Source of the DNA: Saccharopolyspora hirsuta
GTDB lineage: Bacteria > Actinomycetota > Actinomycetes > Mycobacteriales > Pseudonocardiaceae
Reading direction: 5' to 3'
NCBI RefSeq assembly: GCF_008630535.1
Contig: NZ_VWPH01000015.1
Coordinates: 1-64,000, forward strand
DNA: 64,000 nt
The position numbers and the translations under genes are program-made. Below the pieces are notes generated by a model, which was not told the DNA's origin, did not search any database, and saw only the letters and a program-made list of their open reading frames with translations. This document shows, in pieces, positions 8,124 through 14,912 of the stretch (positions are counted from its first letter, which is position 1; the number at the start of each line of letters is the position of its first letter).

Positions 8124-9171
8124 ACGGCCGGGGGACCTTGCGGAAGCCGACGATGCGCCACCACGTCGCGCAGCGCCAGACCCACTCCAGCGGACCGTAC
8201 TGGAACCGGGCCAGCCACCAGCGGCTCCACAGGATCTGGACCAGGATGATCCCGGCCGCCAGCGCCAGCAGCAGGTCCCACCTGGTGGATTCGTGCATCC
8301 CGAGCAGCTGTCCGAACGGGATGATCAGCAGCGTCGCGGTGACGTAGTTGGTCAGCGCCATCTTCCCGAGCGGTTCGAGGATCGGCGACAGCACCCGCTG
8401 GACCGGGGTCCGCAGCAGCAGGAACAACCCGGTGGAGTAGGCGATCGCCATGAGCAGACCGGCGGTGGCGGACGCGCTGCTGAACCCCGCGCTCAGCGGA
8501 TCCTGCTCCTGCAGCACCAGGAATCCGGCGGAGGCGATCACGGAGACCGCGAACACCGCGGCCAGCTGCCAGCCGAGGCGGTGCAACCTCGCGGGCAGCC
8601 CGGACTGGGCCAGCGCGAAACCGGTCAGCAGCAGGCCCGGGATCAGCAGCATCCCGCCGCTGGTGAGGGCGAGCGTCGCGGCGACCATGGCCGCGCCGAT
8701 CGGGAGGTTGGCCTGCCACGGCAGGAAGCTCATCGGCAGCAGCACCACCAACCCGAAGATCGCGTAGGGCAGCAGCGCTTCGCCGGGCTGCAGGACGTGG
8801 TGCAGGGCGCCGAAGGCGGCGAGCACGAGCAGGCGGCGCAGGAGCACGACCCTCGGCTGCGCGGTGCGCTGGCTCGCGTTGCCCAGGAAGATGCCGAAGC
8901 CGACCCCGAACAGCAGCGAGAAGATCGGGAAGAACCGCTGGTGGACGAACATGTCCAGCGCGTGCGGAACCGGCAGCTTCTGCATGTCGACGATGCCCCG
9001 CAGGTACAGGATCTGCGAGATGTTGACGAACAGGATTCCGCACAGCGCCAGGCCGCGCAGCGCGTCGAGCTCACCGATGTGCCGACCGCCGGAAGCGGCG
9101 GAGAGGCGCACCGTCGGTGCCTCGGCCGGAGGCGCTGGACGCCCTGGGGAGTTCGAGATCGGGGGATTCAT
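8086..9171 (-). CDS. DUF418 domain-containing membrane protein
   Basis: 361 residues from ATG 9169-9171 (an ATG at 9214-9216 would add 15). It begins with GELDALRGLALCGILFVN, the acyltransferase-3/DUF418-type opening. Multiple hydrophobic segments follow, and the C-terminal half carries the DUF418 features (MALTNYVTATLL and FQYGPLEWVWR). This is an integral membrane protein; some relatives are annotated as transporters or acyl transferases, but no function is established. It lies about 145 bp downstream of the MarR gene on the same strand, with GC-rich palindromes in between. Confidence 0.8.
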   Translation of the reverse strand: MNPPISNSPGRPAPPAEAPTVRLSAASGGRHIGELDALRGLALCGILFVNISQILYLRGIVDMQKLPVPHALDMFVHQRFFPIFSLLFGVGFGIFLGNASQRTAQPRVVLLRRLLVLAAFGALHHVLQPGEALLPYAIFGLVVLLPMSFLPWQANLPIGAAMVAATLALTSGGMLLIPGLLLTGFALAQSGLPARLHRLGWQLAAVFAVSVIASAGFLVLQEQDPLSAGFSSASATAGLLMAIAYSTGLFLLLRTPVQRVLSPILEPLGKMALTNYVTATLLIIPFGQLLGMHESTRWDLLLALAAGIILVQILWSRWWLARFQYGPLEWVWRCATWWRIVGFRKVPRPFSPAADRLRPAS

Positions 9172-9247
9172 GCCGCCAAGTCTGCTGGCGCCGAGGGGGT
9201 CCGCAACACGGCTCATCGGCTCGCCGACATCGGTCGATCGGCCGGTG

Positions 9248-9272
9248 TCCGGACCGTCCGGATCGGCCGATC
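9248..9272. repeat. adjacent palindromes between marR-type and DUF418 genes
   Basis: TCCGGACCGTCCGGA (9248-9262, near-palindrome) overlaps GATCGGCCGATC (9261-9272, perfect palindrome). The position after the MarR stop and before the DUF418 start suits a terminator or an operator. I cannot tell which. Confidence 0.35.
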
Positions 9273-9315
9273 GGCCGAGACGATTCGGGCGCCCCGCGCC
9301 GCCGGTCGGCCGGGG

Positions 9316-9825
9316 CTAGCCCCACTGCGCGGCGATCGGCCGGTAGGACGGGCCGACGATCGGCGGCTCCCCGCCCGCCTCGGTGAACGCCGCCAGCGCA
9401 CCCACCAGGCCGCGCCGCGCGGCGGCGGGCATCCGCTTGACGATCCGCGCGATCTCCGACCGGCGCCGCGCCGTGACCTTGGCCACCACGTCGGCCCCGT
9501 TCGGCGTCAGCGCCACCACGTTCTCCCGCCGCGACACCGGATTCGGCCGCCGGTCGACCAGTTCGGTGCCGATGAGGCGGTCGATCATGCGGGTCGCCGT
9601 GGACGGGTTGACCCCCAGCGCTTCGGCGAGCGCGGCCAGCTTGAGCGGCCCCGCGCTGGAGAGCACCACCAGCAGCCGGAACTGGGGCAGCGTCAGCGAG
9701 TCCTCGACGGCGGCGACCGAGCGCGCCGAGACCGCCACCAGCAGCCGGGACGCGGTCAGCACCGCGTCGGTGACCGCGTCCACGTCCTCGATAGCCGGGT
9801 TGCTGCTGGTCTTCGCTCGGGCCAT
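9316..9825 (-). CDS. MarR-family transcriptional regulator
   Basis: 169 residues. Winged HTH typical of MarR: LTLPQFRLLVVLSS, then LAEALGVNPSTATRMIDRL as recognition region and an R-rich wing (RRPNPVSRRENVVALT). MarR proteins are dimers that release DNA on binding phenolic or other small ligands. It is divergent from a P450 gene with a 17-bp palindrome in the shared upstream region, so control of that P450 is likely. Confidence 0.8.
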   Translation of the reverse strand: MARAKTSSNPAIEDVDAVTDAVLTASRLLVAVSARSVAAVEDSLTLPQFRLLVVLSSAGPLKLAALAEALGVNPSTATRMIDRLIGTELVDRRPNPVSRRENVVALTPNGADVVAKVTARRRSEIARIVKRMPAAARRGLVGALAAFTEAGGEPPIVGPSYRPIAAQWG

Positions 9826-9959
9826 GTGATTGTTCTACCTCATCGGGATCTCCGGGCACGACGCGCCAGGACCGCGTCCGGGTGTAGGTTCCGGGTGGTG
9901 CCGGGGGCTTTCCGGTCCGGTGCCGGGGAATCCGCCCCGGCGGTGCGAAGTGGACTCGT

Positions 9960-9997
9960 CCGAGCACCGACTGTTGCACTTGGCAACACTTGCTCGG
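9960..9997. promoter_or_regulatory. nested palindromic operator between the MarR and P450 genes
   Basis: The 17-bp palindrome TGTTGCACTTGGCAACA (9972-9988, 6-bp arms) lies inside an outer 7-bp inverted repeat (ccgagca 9960-9966, tgctcgg 9991-9997). It overlaps a possible -35 (TTGGCA, 9980-9985), with a -10-like TAGAGT at 10005-10010 facing the P450. Placement across a promoter between divergent genes is typical for a MarR- or TetR-class repressor. Confidence 0.5.
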
Positions 9998-10098
9998 GGC
10001 AAGGTAGAGTTGCAGGTCGCCTGCGGATCAAGGACGCGGCGCGGGGCCGCCGATCCGGCCGGGGAACCGGCGGTGGTCGACTCGGAACACCAAGCTCG

Positions 10099-11376
10099 AT
10101 GGGGGTTTTGACAGTGGGACGCCTTCGGTCCGCGATCACCGGGCTCTTCGCGCGCTTATACCTCGCGCGCGCCCGCCGGAAGGGGCTGAGCTCCGTCCTG
10201 CCGGCAGCGGCGCTCATGCCGCTGCAGCGCACCGGTCTCGACCCCGTCCCGGAGCTCGGCGAGACCCGCGAGCGGGAGCCGATCAGCCGCCTCCCGCTGC
10301 CGTTCGCGACCAACGTCTGGCTGGTCACCGGCTACGACGAGGCGAAGGCGGTGCTGGGCGACGCCCGGAAGTTCAGCAACGACTTCACCAACCTGGTCGG
10401 GTACGCGGGCGTCACCGCCGAGGACAACCCCGGCGGCCTCGGGTTCACCGACCCGCCGGTGCACACCCGGCTGCGCCGCCTGCTGACCCCGGAGTTCACC
10501 ATGCGGCGGCTCGCCCGGCTGACCCCGGAGATCGAGGCGATCGTGCAGGAGCGGCTGGACGTGATGGCCGCCGCGGACCAGCCGGTCGACCTGGTCGCCG
10601 AGTTCGCGGCGCCCATCCCGTCGCTGGTGATCAGCGAGCTGCTCGGCGTGCCCTACGGCGACCGGGAGGAGTTCCAGCAGCTCAGCGTGGCGCGGTTCGA
10701 CGTCTTCGACGGGGTGGGCGCGTCGCTGGGCGCGATGTCGCAGTCGCTGGAGTACCTGCACGGCGTGGTGCGCAAGCAGCGCGAGGAACCCGGCGACGGT
10801 CTGCTGGGCGCGCTGATCCGCGACCACGGCGACGAGGTCAGCGACCGCGAGCTGGCCGAGCTCGCCGACGGTGTGCTCACCGGCGGCTTCGAGACCACCG
10901 CGAGCATGCTGGCGCTGGGCGCGCTGGTCCTGCTCCAGGACCGCGAGCTGCTGGAGCGCGTCCGAGACGACGACGAAGTGGTGCCGGGCCTGGTCGAGGA
11001 GCTGCTGCGCTACCTCACCGTCGTGCAGGTGGCCTTCCCCCGGTTCGCCCGCGAGGACGTGGAGATCGCCGGAACCCGGATCGCGCAGGGCGACGTGGTG
11101 CTGTGCTCGCTGAGCGGCGCGGACCGGGACGCGGTGCTCGGCCCGGACGTGGAGAGCTTCGACCCGGACCGCAAGCCCACCTCCCACCTGGCCTTCGGCC
11201 ACGGCCTGCACCGCTGCATCGGAGCGGAACTGGCCCGCATGGAACTGCGAGCGGCCTACCCGGCCCTGGTCCGCCGCTTCCCGGACATCCGCCTGGCGGT
11301 CCCGGCATCGGAACTCCAGTTCCGAAAGGCCTCGATCGTCTACGGCCTGGACTCCCTACCAGTACACGTGAAGTAA
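10099..11376 (+). CDS. cytochrome P450
   Basis: 425 residues from ATG 10099 (a GTG at 10114 is possible). Oxygen-binding I-helix GGFETT (262-267), ExxR as E301-R304, and haem loop FGHGLHRCIG with Cys373 as thiolate ligand. It is a soluble class I bacterial P450, so it needs a ferredoxin and reductase; none lies next to it, but a set is encoded at 37.4-39 kb. Leu20 is encoded by TTA (10156-10158), very rare in such high-GC genomes and in Streptomyces read only when the bldA tRNA is made, so translation may be tied to development. A perfect intrinsic terminator follows. Confidence 0.9.
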   Translation: MGVLTVGRLRSAITGLFARLYLARARRKGLSSVLPAAALMPLQRTGLDPVPELGETREREPISRLPLPFATNVWLVTGYDEAKAVLGDARKFSNDFTNLVGYAGVTAEDNPGGLGFTDPPVHTRLRRLLTPEFTMRRLARLTPEIEAIVQERLDVMAAADQPVDLVAEFAAPIPSLVISELLGVPYGDREEFQQLSVARFDVFDGVGASLGAMSQSLEYLHGVVRKQREEPGDGLLGALIRDHGDEVSDRELAELADGVLTGGFETTASMLALGALVLLQDRELLERVRDDDEVVPGLVEELLRYLTVVQVAFPRFAREDVEIAGTRIAQGDVVLCSLSGADRDAVLGPDVESFDPDRKPTSHLAFGHGLHRCIGAELARMELRAAYPALVRRFPDIRLAVPASELQFRKASIVYGLDSLPVHVK

Positions 11377-11395
11377 CCAGTACATCCCCGGACAG

Positions 11396-11430
11396 AGCGC
11401 TGCGGAGGCAAGAGCCCCCGCAGCGCTTTT
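11396..11430 (+). terminator. intrinsic terminator of the P450 gene
   Basis: Perfect 10-bp stem (agcgctgcgg 11396-11405 with 11418-11427), 12-nt loop, followed directly by a short T run ending at 11430. It lies 20 bp after the stop codon. Confidence 0.8.
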
Positions 11431-11481
11431 GCCGTTGAAGCGGAACTTCAGACACGTTCCGTCCCCGGCCTCGCCCAAAAC

Positions 11482-11720
11482 CCAGCGCGGTGCCCACCCG
11501 GTATGACTGCTGTCGGAAGGGGCGGTGACGGGTTTCCTGTGTTCTTCGTGGGGCGTTGTGTCTGCGGCCGTGGCTCGGAACGCCAGCGCGGTACCTACCC
11601 GGTATGACTGCCGTCGGAGGGGGTTTCCTGTGTTCTTGGTGGGGCGTTGTGTCTTGGTCCGTGGTTCGGAACGGTTGTGCGGTGTCCACGCGGTATCACC
11701 GCCGTCGGAGGGGTGGTGAG
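11482..11720 (+). repeat. 2.5 tandem copies of a ~90-100 bp intergenic unit
   Basis: Units begin at 11482, 11583 and 11673 with ccagcgcgg or a variant. Each carries a ggtatgactgc(c/t)gtcgg-like core. The first two continue through tttcctgtgttctt and ggggcgttgtgtc. The third unit merges into the family A repeat at 11694. There is no conserved reading frame; I regard the whole 11.43-12.1 kb stretch as non-coding. Confidence 0.6.
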
Positions 11721-11900
11721 GGCTGCGATTTCGATTGAAATTGGCGTATGTCGCCACTGGAGGTTCCGTCGAGAAGGTGACGGCGCCAATTTCGATTGAA
11801 ATTGCATCCCCCAAGGCGACCCCCCTACCGCTTTGAACCCAAACCCAACCCCCACGCAAACGGCACCTTTCCTCGTCAACCCCACCCGACTATCACCACC
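11694..11900 (+). repeat. family A intergenic repeat, copy A1 (~207 bp)
   Basis: Bounded by TATCACCGCC (11694-11703) and TATCACCACC (11891-11900). It carries two palindromes ATTTC-gatt-GAAAT at 11728-11741 and 11789-11802, then the tail motif ccgctttgaaccc (11828-11840) and a C/A-rich run. The same arrangement recurs at 19477-19681 and inverted at 51821-52023. It has a REP/BIME-like architecture of paired palindromes. Confidence 0.75.
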
Positions 11901-11972
11901 GACCCCCCGGTGACTCTCCCCACCGCCGCGTCTGAGCGCGTCTCCTCATCGTCGCACCCCGGTCGCCTAGTT

Positions 11973-11982
11973 CGGTATACCG
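11973..11982. promoter_or_regulatory. 10-bp palindrome CGGTATACCG upstream of the amidohydrolase
   Basis: A perfect palindrome of the kind used by GntR/FadR-class and other dimeric regulators, 160 bp upstream of the amidohydrolase start. No regulator gene is adjacent; low confidence. Confidence 0.25.
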
Positions 11983-12141
11983 CCACAATCACGACCGCGT
12001 GCCACCAGAACCAACCCACGTCCGTCGTAGGCCGACTGACAAGCAGTTTCCCCACCCGTCCAACTCCCCAACGGCATCGCCCATCCGGTATCCCAAATGC
12101 TACGGTTGCGATCGGAACGGCCGGAGGACAACGGAGGCGCC

Positions 12142-13353
12142 ATGCTGATCACCAACGTCCGCCCGTGGGGCGGACCGCTCGCCGAGATCGTCGTCGAGAA
12201 CGGCCGGATCAGCTCGATCACCCCGCTGGAGTCCGAAGTGGACTCCCCGGGGCCCGGTGCGGTCGACGGGCGCGGGAGGCTCGCGCTGCCGTCGTTCGCC
12301 GACGTGCACTGCCACCTCGACTCGACCCGGCTGGGCCTGCCGTTCCGCCCGCACACCGGGAGCCCCGGCATCTGGCCGATGGTGATGAACGACCGCGAGA
12401 ACTGGCGCGACGCCGAGTGGTCGGTGGCCGATCGCGCCACGTACACGCTCGGTCGCATGATCGCGCAGGGCACGACGCGCGTCCGCAGCTACGCGCAGAT
12501 CGACGCCGACTGCGGCCTGGAGCGCTTCGAGGGCGTGCTCGCCGCGAAGGAAGCGCACCGGGACCGGTGCGAGGTGGAGATCATCGCGTTCCCGCAAGCA
12601 GGTCTGCTGCGCGAGCCCGGTGTCCCGGAGCTCGTCGACGAGGCGCTGGCGTCCGGGGCGGCGGTGGTCGGCGGGATCGACCCGTGCACGCTGGACCGCG
12701 ACCCGGTCCGCCATCTGGACGTCCTGTTCGGGCTGGCCGAGAAGCACCAGGCGCCCGTCGACATCCACCTGCACGAGCCGGGCGAGCTCGGGGTGTTCTC
12801 CGTCGACCTGATCCTGGAGCGCACGCGCGCGCTGGGCATGACCGGCCAGGTCACCATCTCGCACGCCTACGACCTCGGCGGCGTCTCGGAGAGCACGACC
12901 CGGCGGCTGGTGGAGGAGTTCGCCGAGCTGGACGTCTCGATGGCCACGGTCGCGCCCGCGCAGCACCGCTCGCTGCCGCTCGCCGACCTCACCGCGGCCG
13001 GGGTCCGCGTCGGCCTGGGCGAGGACGGCCAGCGCGACTACTGGTCGCCCTACGGCAACGCGGACATGCTGGACCGGACCTGGCAGCTGGCCTTCACCAA
13101 CCGCTTCCGCGCGGACGAGCTGATCGAGCACTGCCTCGCGGTGGCATCCCGGGGCGGCGCGTCGATCCTCGACCGGAACCTGCCCCGCCTGTCCTCGGTG
13201 GCGGACCGCCCCGGTCTGGCGGTCGGCGACCAGGCGGACCTCCTGCTGGTGGACGGCGAAACCCCGACGGCGGCGGTGATGGACCGCAGCCGCGACCGGA
13301 CCGTCCTGCACGACGGCCGGGTGGTGGCCGAGGCCTGCGAGCTGCTGGGCTGA
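12142..13353 (+). CDS. metal-dependent amidohydrolase (cytosine deaminase-like)
   Basis: 403 residues. The ATG at 12142 has GGAGG a few bases upstream. Features of the amidohydrolase superfamily, cytosine-deaminase-like branch: ADVHCHLD (HxH metal site), DIHLHEPG, TISHAYDL and GLGEDGQRDYW with the metal/catalytic Asp, plus a C-terminal composite beta-domain (QADLLLVDGETP). Such enzymes hydrolyse cyclic amides or deaminate pyrimidine-like rings; the actual substrate is not decided by these motifs. It stands alone, between a family A repeat upstream and a family B element 24 bp after its stop. Confidence 0.8.
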   Translation: MLITNVRPWGGPLAEIVVENGRISSITPLESEVDSPGPGAVDGRGRLALPSFADVHCHLDSTRLGLPFRPHTGSPGIWPMVMNDRENWRDAEWSVADRATYTLGRMIAQGTTRVRSYAQIDADCGLERFEGVLAAKEAHRDRCEVEIIAFPQAGLLREPGVPELVDEALASGAAVVGGIDPCTLDRDPVRHLDVLFGLAEKHQAPVDIHLHEPGELGVFSVDLILERTRALGMTGQVTISHAYDLGGVSESTTRRLVEEFAELDVSMATVAPAQHRSLPLADLTAAGVRVGLGEDGQRDYWSPYGNADMLDRTWQLAFTNRFRADELIEHCLAVASRGGASILDRNLPRLSSVADRPGLAVGDQADLLLVDGETPTAAVMDRSRDRTVLHDGRVVAEACELLG

Positions 13354-13366
13354 TCGTCCTGCCGCA

Positions 13367-13657
13367 ACTTCCATTGAGGTTTTTCCAACCTCGTTCTGCG
13401 TGGCGGTGCCGGTGGCGGAACCTCAGCGCCCGCCTGGCTGTGGGTGCCCTGACTGATGTATGCCAATACACGGCGTCAGGGCCGTCCTCGCCAGGCGAAC
13501 GCTGAGAACCCGCGGCGGTGCAAGCTGCGAGGGTGGGCTATGCGCCTGGCGGCGCATGCGACACCTGCCGACCGGTGCCGGTCGCCCTTCGCGGCTGCGG
13601 TCCACGGGCAGGATGAAAAAGGCTCATTGAAGTCGGACATCTGATTTCAATGGAAAT
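13367..13657 (+). repeat. A'-type palindrome pair interrupted by a family B element
   Basis: Removing the B element (13378-13625) and one ATTGA restores ACTTC-catt-GAAGT, followed by a 10-bp linker cggacatctg and a second palindrome ATTTC-aatg-GAAAT at 13644-13657. The same layout with a nearly identical linker occurs at 61768-61802. The B insertion therefore lies inside the first palindrome. Confidence 0.65.
13378..13625 (+). mobile_element. family B element, copy B1 (248 bp), putative non-autonomous transposable element
   Basis: Begins ggtttttccaacctcg and ends gatgaaaaaggctc, flanked on both sides by ATTGA (13373-13377 and 13626-13630). It is closely similar to 36862-37108 and, inverted, to 61803-62066. 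It contains several inverted repeats (gaggtt/aacctc hairpin at the left end, ccctgac/gtcaggg, ctcagcg/cgctgag, atgcgcc/ggcgcat), implying a strongly folded transcript or DNA. No conserved start-to-stop frame is shared by the three copies. Confidence 0.65.
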
Positions 13658-13764
13658 TGCGGTCGGGGAACCCATCGGCGGCGGCCGGGGTGCGGTCGCC
13701 GGTCAGGACGAGGGGATTCCATTCCTACAAGGCGGTGGGGGAGCGCACCCGCGAGGATGTGGTG

Positions 13765-14115
13765 ATGGTCAACCGAATCATCCCCTACATCGCCGGTGAC
13801 ACCGCCGCGGCCAAGGGGTTCTACGGCGAAGTTCTCGGGCTTGAGGTCGCGATGGAGGACCCGGTCCTGTGCCTGCGGTCGCCGGGGAACCCCTCGGCGC
13901 AGCTCATCGTCTCGCCACCGGGCATGGAGGATCCCGAGCCGCGGTTCGGGATCGACCTCGGCGAACCGGCCGCCGTCGACGCGGCGCACGCCGAGGCGGT
14001 GCGTCGCGGGCTGCGCGTCGTCTACCCGCTGACGAACGAGCCCTGGGGTGTGCGCCGCTTCTTCGTCGAAGACCCCACCGGCACGGTGGTCAACGTGCTC
14101 GCCCACCTGCCCTGA
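13765..14115 (+). CDS. VOC-family (glyoxalase/bleomycin-resistance-like) protein
   Basis: 116 residues from ATG 13765, with GAGG about ten bases upstream. It has the two beta-alpha-beta-beta-beta modules of the vicinal oxygen chelate fold: VNRIIPYIAGDTAAAKGFY at the start and a C-terminal VRRFFVEDPTGTVVNVL. VOC proteins include glyoxalase I, ring-cleavage dioxygenases and antibiotic-binding proteins; members with this single-domain length are usually dimers. Substrate unknown. It lies between a B element and an A-type palindrome pair. Confidence 0.75.
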   Translation: MVNRIIPYIAGDTAAAKGFYGEVLGLEVAMEDPVLCLRSPGNPSAQLIVSPPGMEDPEPRFGIDLGEPAAVDAAHAEAVRRGLRVVYPLTNEPWGVRRFFVEDPTGTVVNVLAHLP

Positions 14116-14126
14116 GCCGTCCGGCG

Positions 14127-14182
14127 ATTTCGCGAGAAATCGACACCTCGTCCACGTGCGGAACGACGGTTTCGCGCGAAAT
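14127..14182. repeat. pair of A-type palindromes
   Basis: ATTTC-gcga-GAAAT (14127-14140) and GTTTC-gcgc-GAAAT (14169-14182), 28 bp apart. The stems match the family A palindromes elsewhere while the four loop bases differ, which suggests that the hairpin or the symmetric site is what is conserved. It follows the VOC gene immediately and could also end its transcript. Confidence 0.6.
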
Positions 14183-14241
14183 CGCCCCGGGCGGCAGAAC
14201 TGGAACCGACAGCGCGGGGCGTTTCCGCTGGTCCGAGATCT

Positions 14242-14275
14242 TCCGATACGCCGGTGCATCCGATACGCTCGTGCA
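14242..14275 (+). promoter_or_regulatory. tandem 17-bp direct repeat in the promoter region of the TetR-flavoprotein operon
   Basis: tccgatacgccggtgca (14242-14258) is followed without gap by tccgatacgctcgtgca (14259-14275), differing at two positions. It ends 22 bp before the TetR start codon. This is a plausible autoregulatory binding site. Confidence 0.45.
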
Positions 14276-14297
14276 TCCGCACTTCGGGAGGGCTCCG

Positions 14298-14912
14298 GTG
14301 GATGCGCAACGGCGGGTGACCAAGCGGCGGGGGCAGACCCGGCAGCGGCTGCTCGACGCCGCGCTGGTCGTGTTCGCCGCCGAGGGGTTCGGGCGGTCGA
14401 CCATCGAGCAGGTCTGCGACCGCGCCGGGTACACGCGCGGCGCGTTCTACTCCAACTTCGCCTCGCTGGAGGAGCTGTTCCTCGCGATGTGGGAGCGGCA
14501 CTCGCGCCGGATGCTCGCCGAGGTCGAAGCGGCGCTCGACGCGGCGCGCACGGCCGGTGTGGATGACGTCCGGACGGCGGTCGAGCGGCTGCTCGACGCC
14601 GTGCCGGTGGACGACGACTGGTACCGGGTGACCGCCGAGTTCAGCGCGCACGCGCTGCGGAACCCGGCGCTGCGGCGGGTCGTGGTGGCCCGCGAGGAGG
14701 CGATCGCGGCGGCGATCGTGCCCGGGATCGAGGCGCTGCTCAACCGGATCGGGCGGCGGGTGCCGGATCCGGTGGCGCTCGGGCAGGCGCTGGTCGCGGT
14801 GCACGACGGGACCGCCGTGCAGTGCCTGATGGAACCCGGCGACCCGGTCGTGCAGCGGCGCCGGGTCGATCTGTTCGAGCAGGTCGTGCTGGCCTACAGC
14901 GTGGAGGGATGA
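14298..14912 (+). CDS. TetR-family transcriptional regulator
   Basis: 204 residues from GTG 14298 with GGGAGG upstream. N-terminal TetR HTH: RQRLLDAALVVFAAEGFGRS, then VCDRAGYTRGAFYSNFAS. The C-terminal ligand domain is variable. Its stop overlaps the start of the flavoprotein gene by four bases (ATGA), indicating translational coupling; it is probably the autoregulated repressor of that flavoprotein. Confidence 0.85.
   Translation: MDAQRRVTKRRGQTRQRLLDAALVVFAAEGFGRSTIEQVCDRAGYTRGAFYSNFASLEELFLAMWERHSRRMLAEVEAALDAARTAGVDDVRTAVERLLDAVPVDDDWYRVTAEFSAHALRNPALRRVVVAREEAIAAAIVPGIEALLNRIGRRVPDPVALGQALVAVHDGTAVQCLMEPGDPVVQRRRVDLFEQVVLAYSVEG

Noticed and set aside
8293-10098. Very long plus-strand open frame running from 8293 into the P450 gene
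   Set aside because: It is antisense to the DUF418 and MarR genes and reflects high GC. The P450 begins near 10099.
11377-12141. CRISPR array in the repeat-rich stretch
   Set aside because: The repeats are long, few and irregular in spacing, and no cas genes are present anywhere in the window.
13423-13605. Open frames inside the family B elements giving similar peptides (RTALTPCIG-type)
   Set aside because: They appear in all copies because the DNA is conserved. Starts and stops are not at matching positions, no ribosome-binding site precedes them, and an insertion in B3 changes the frame.
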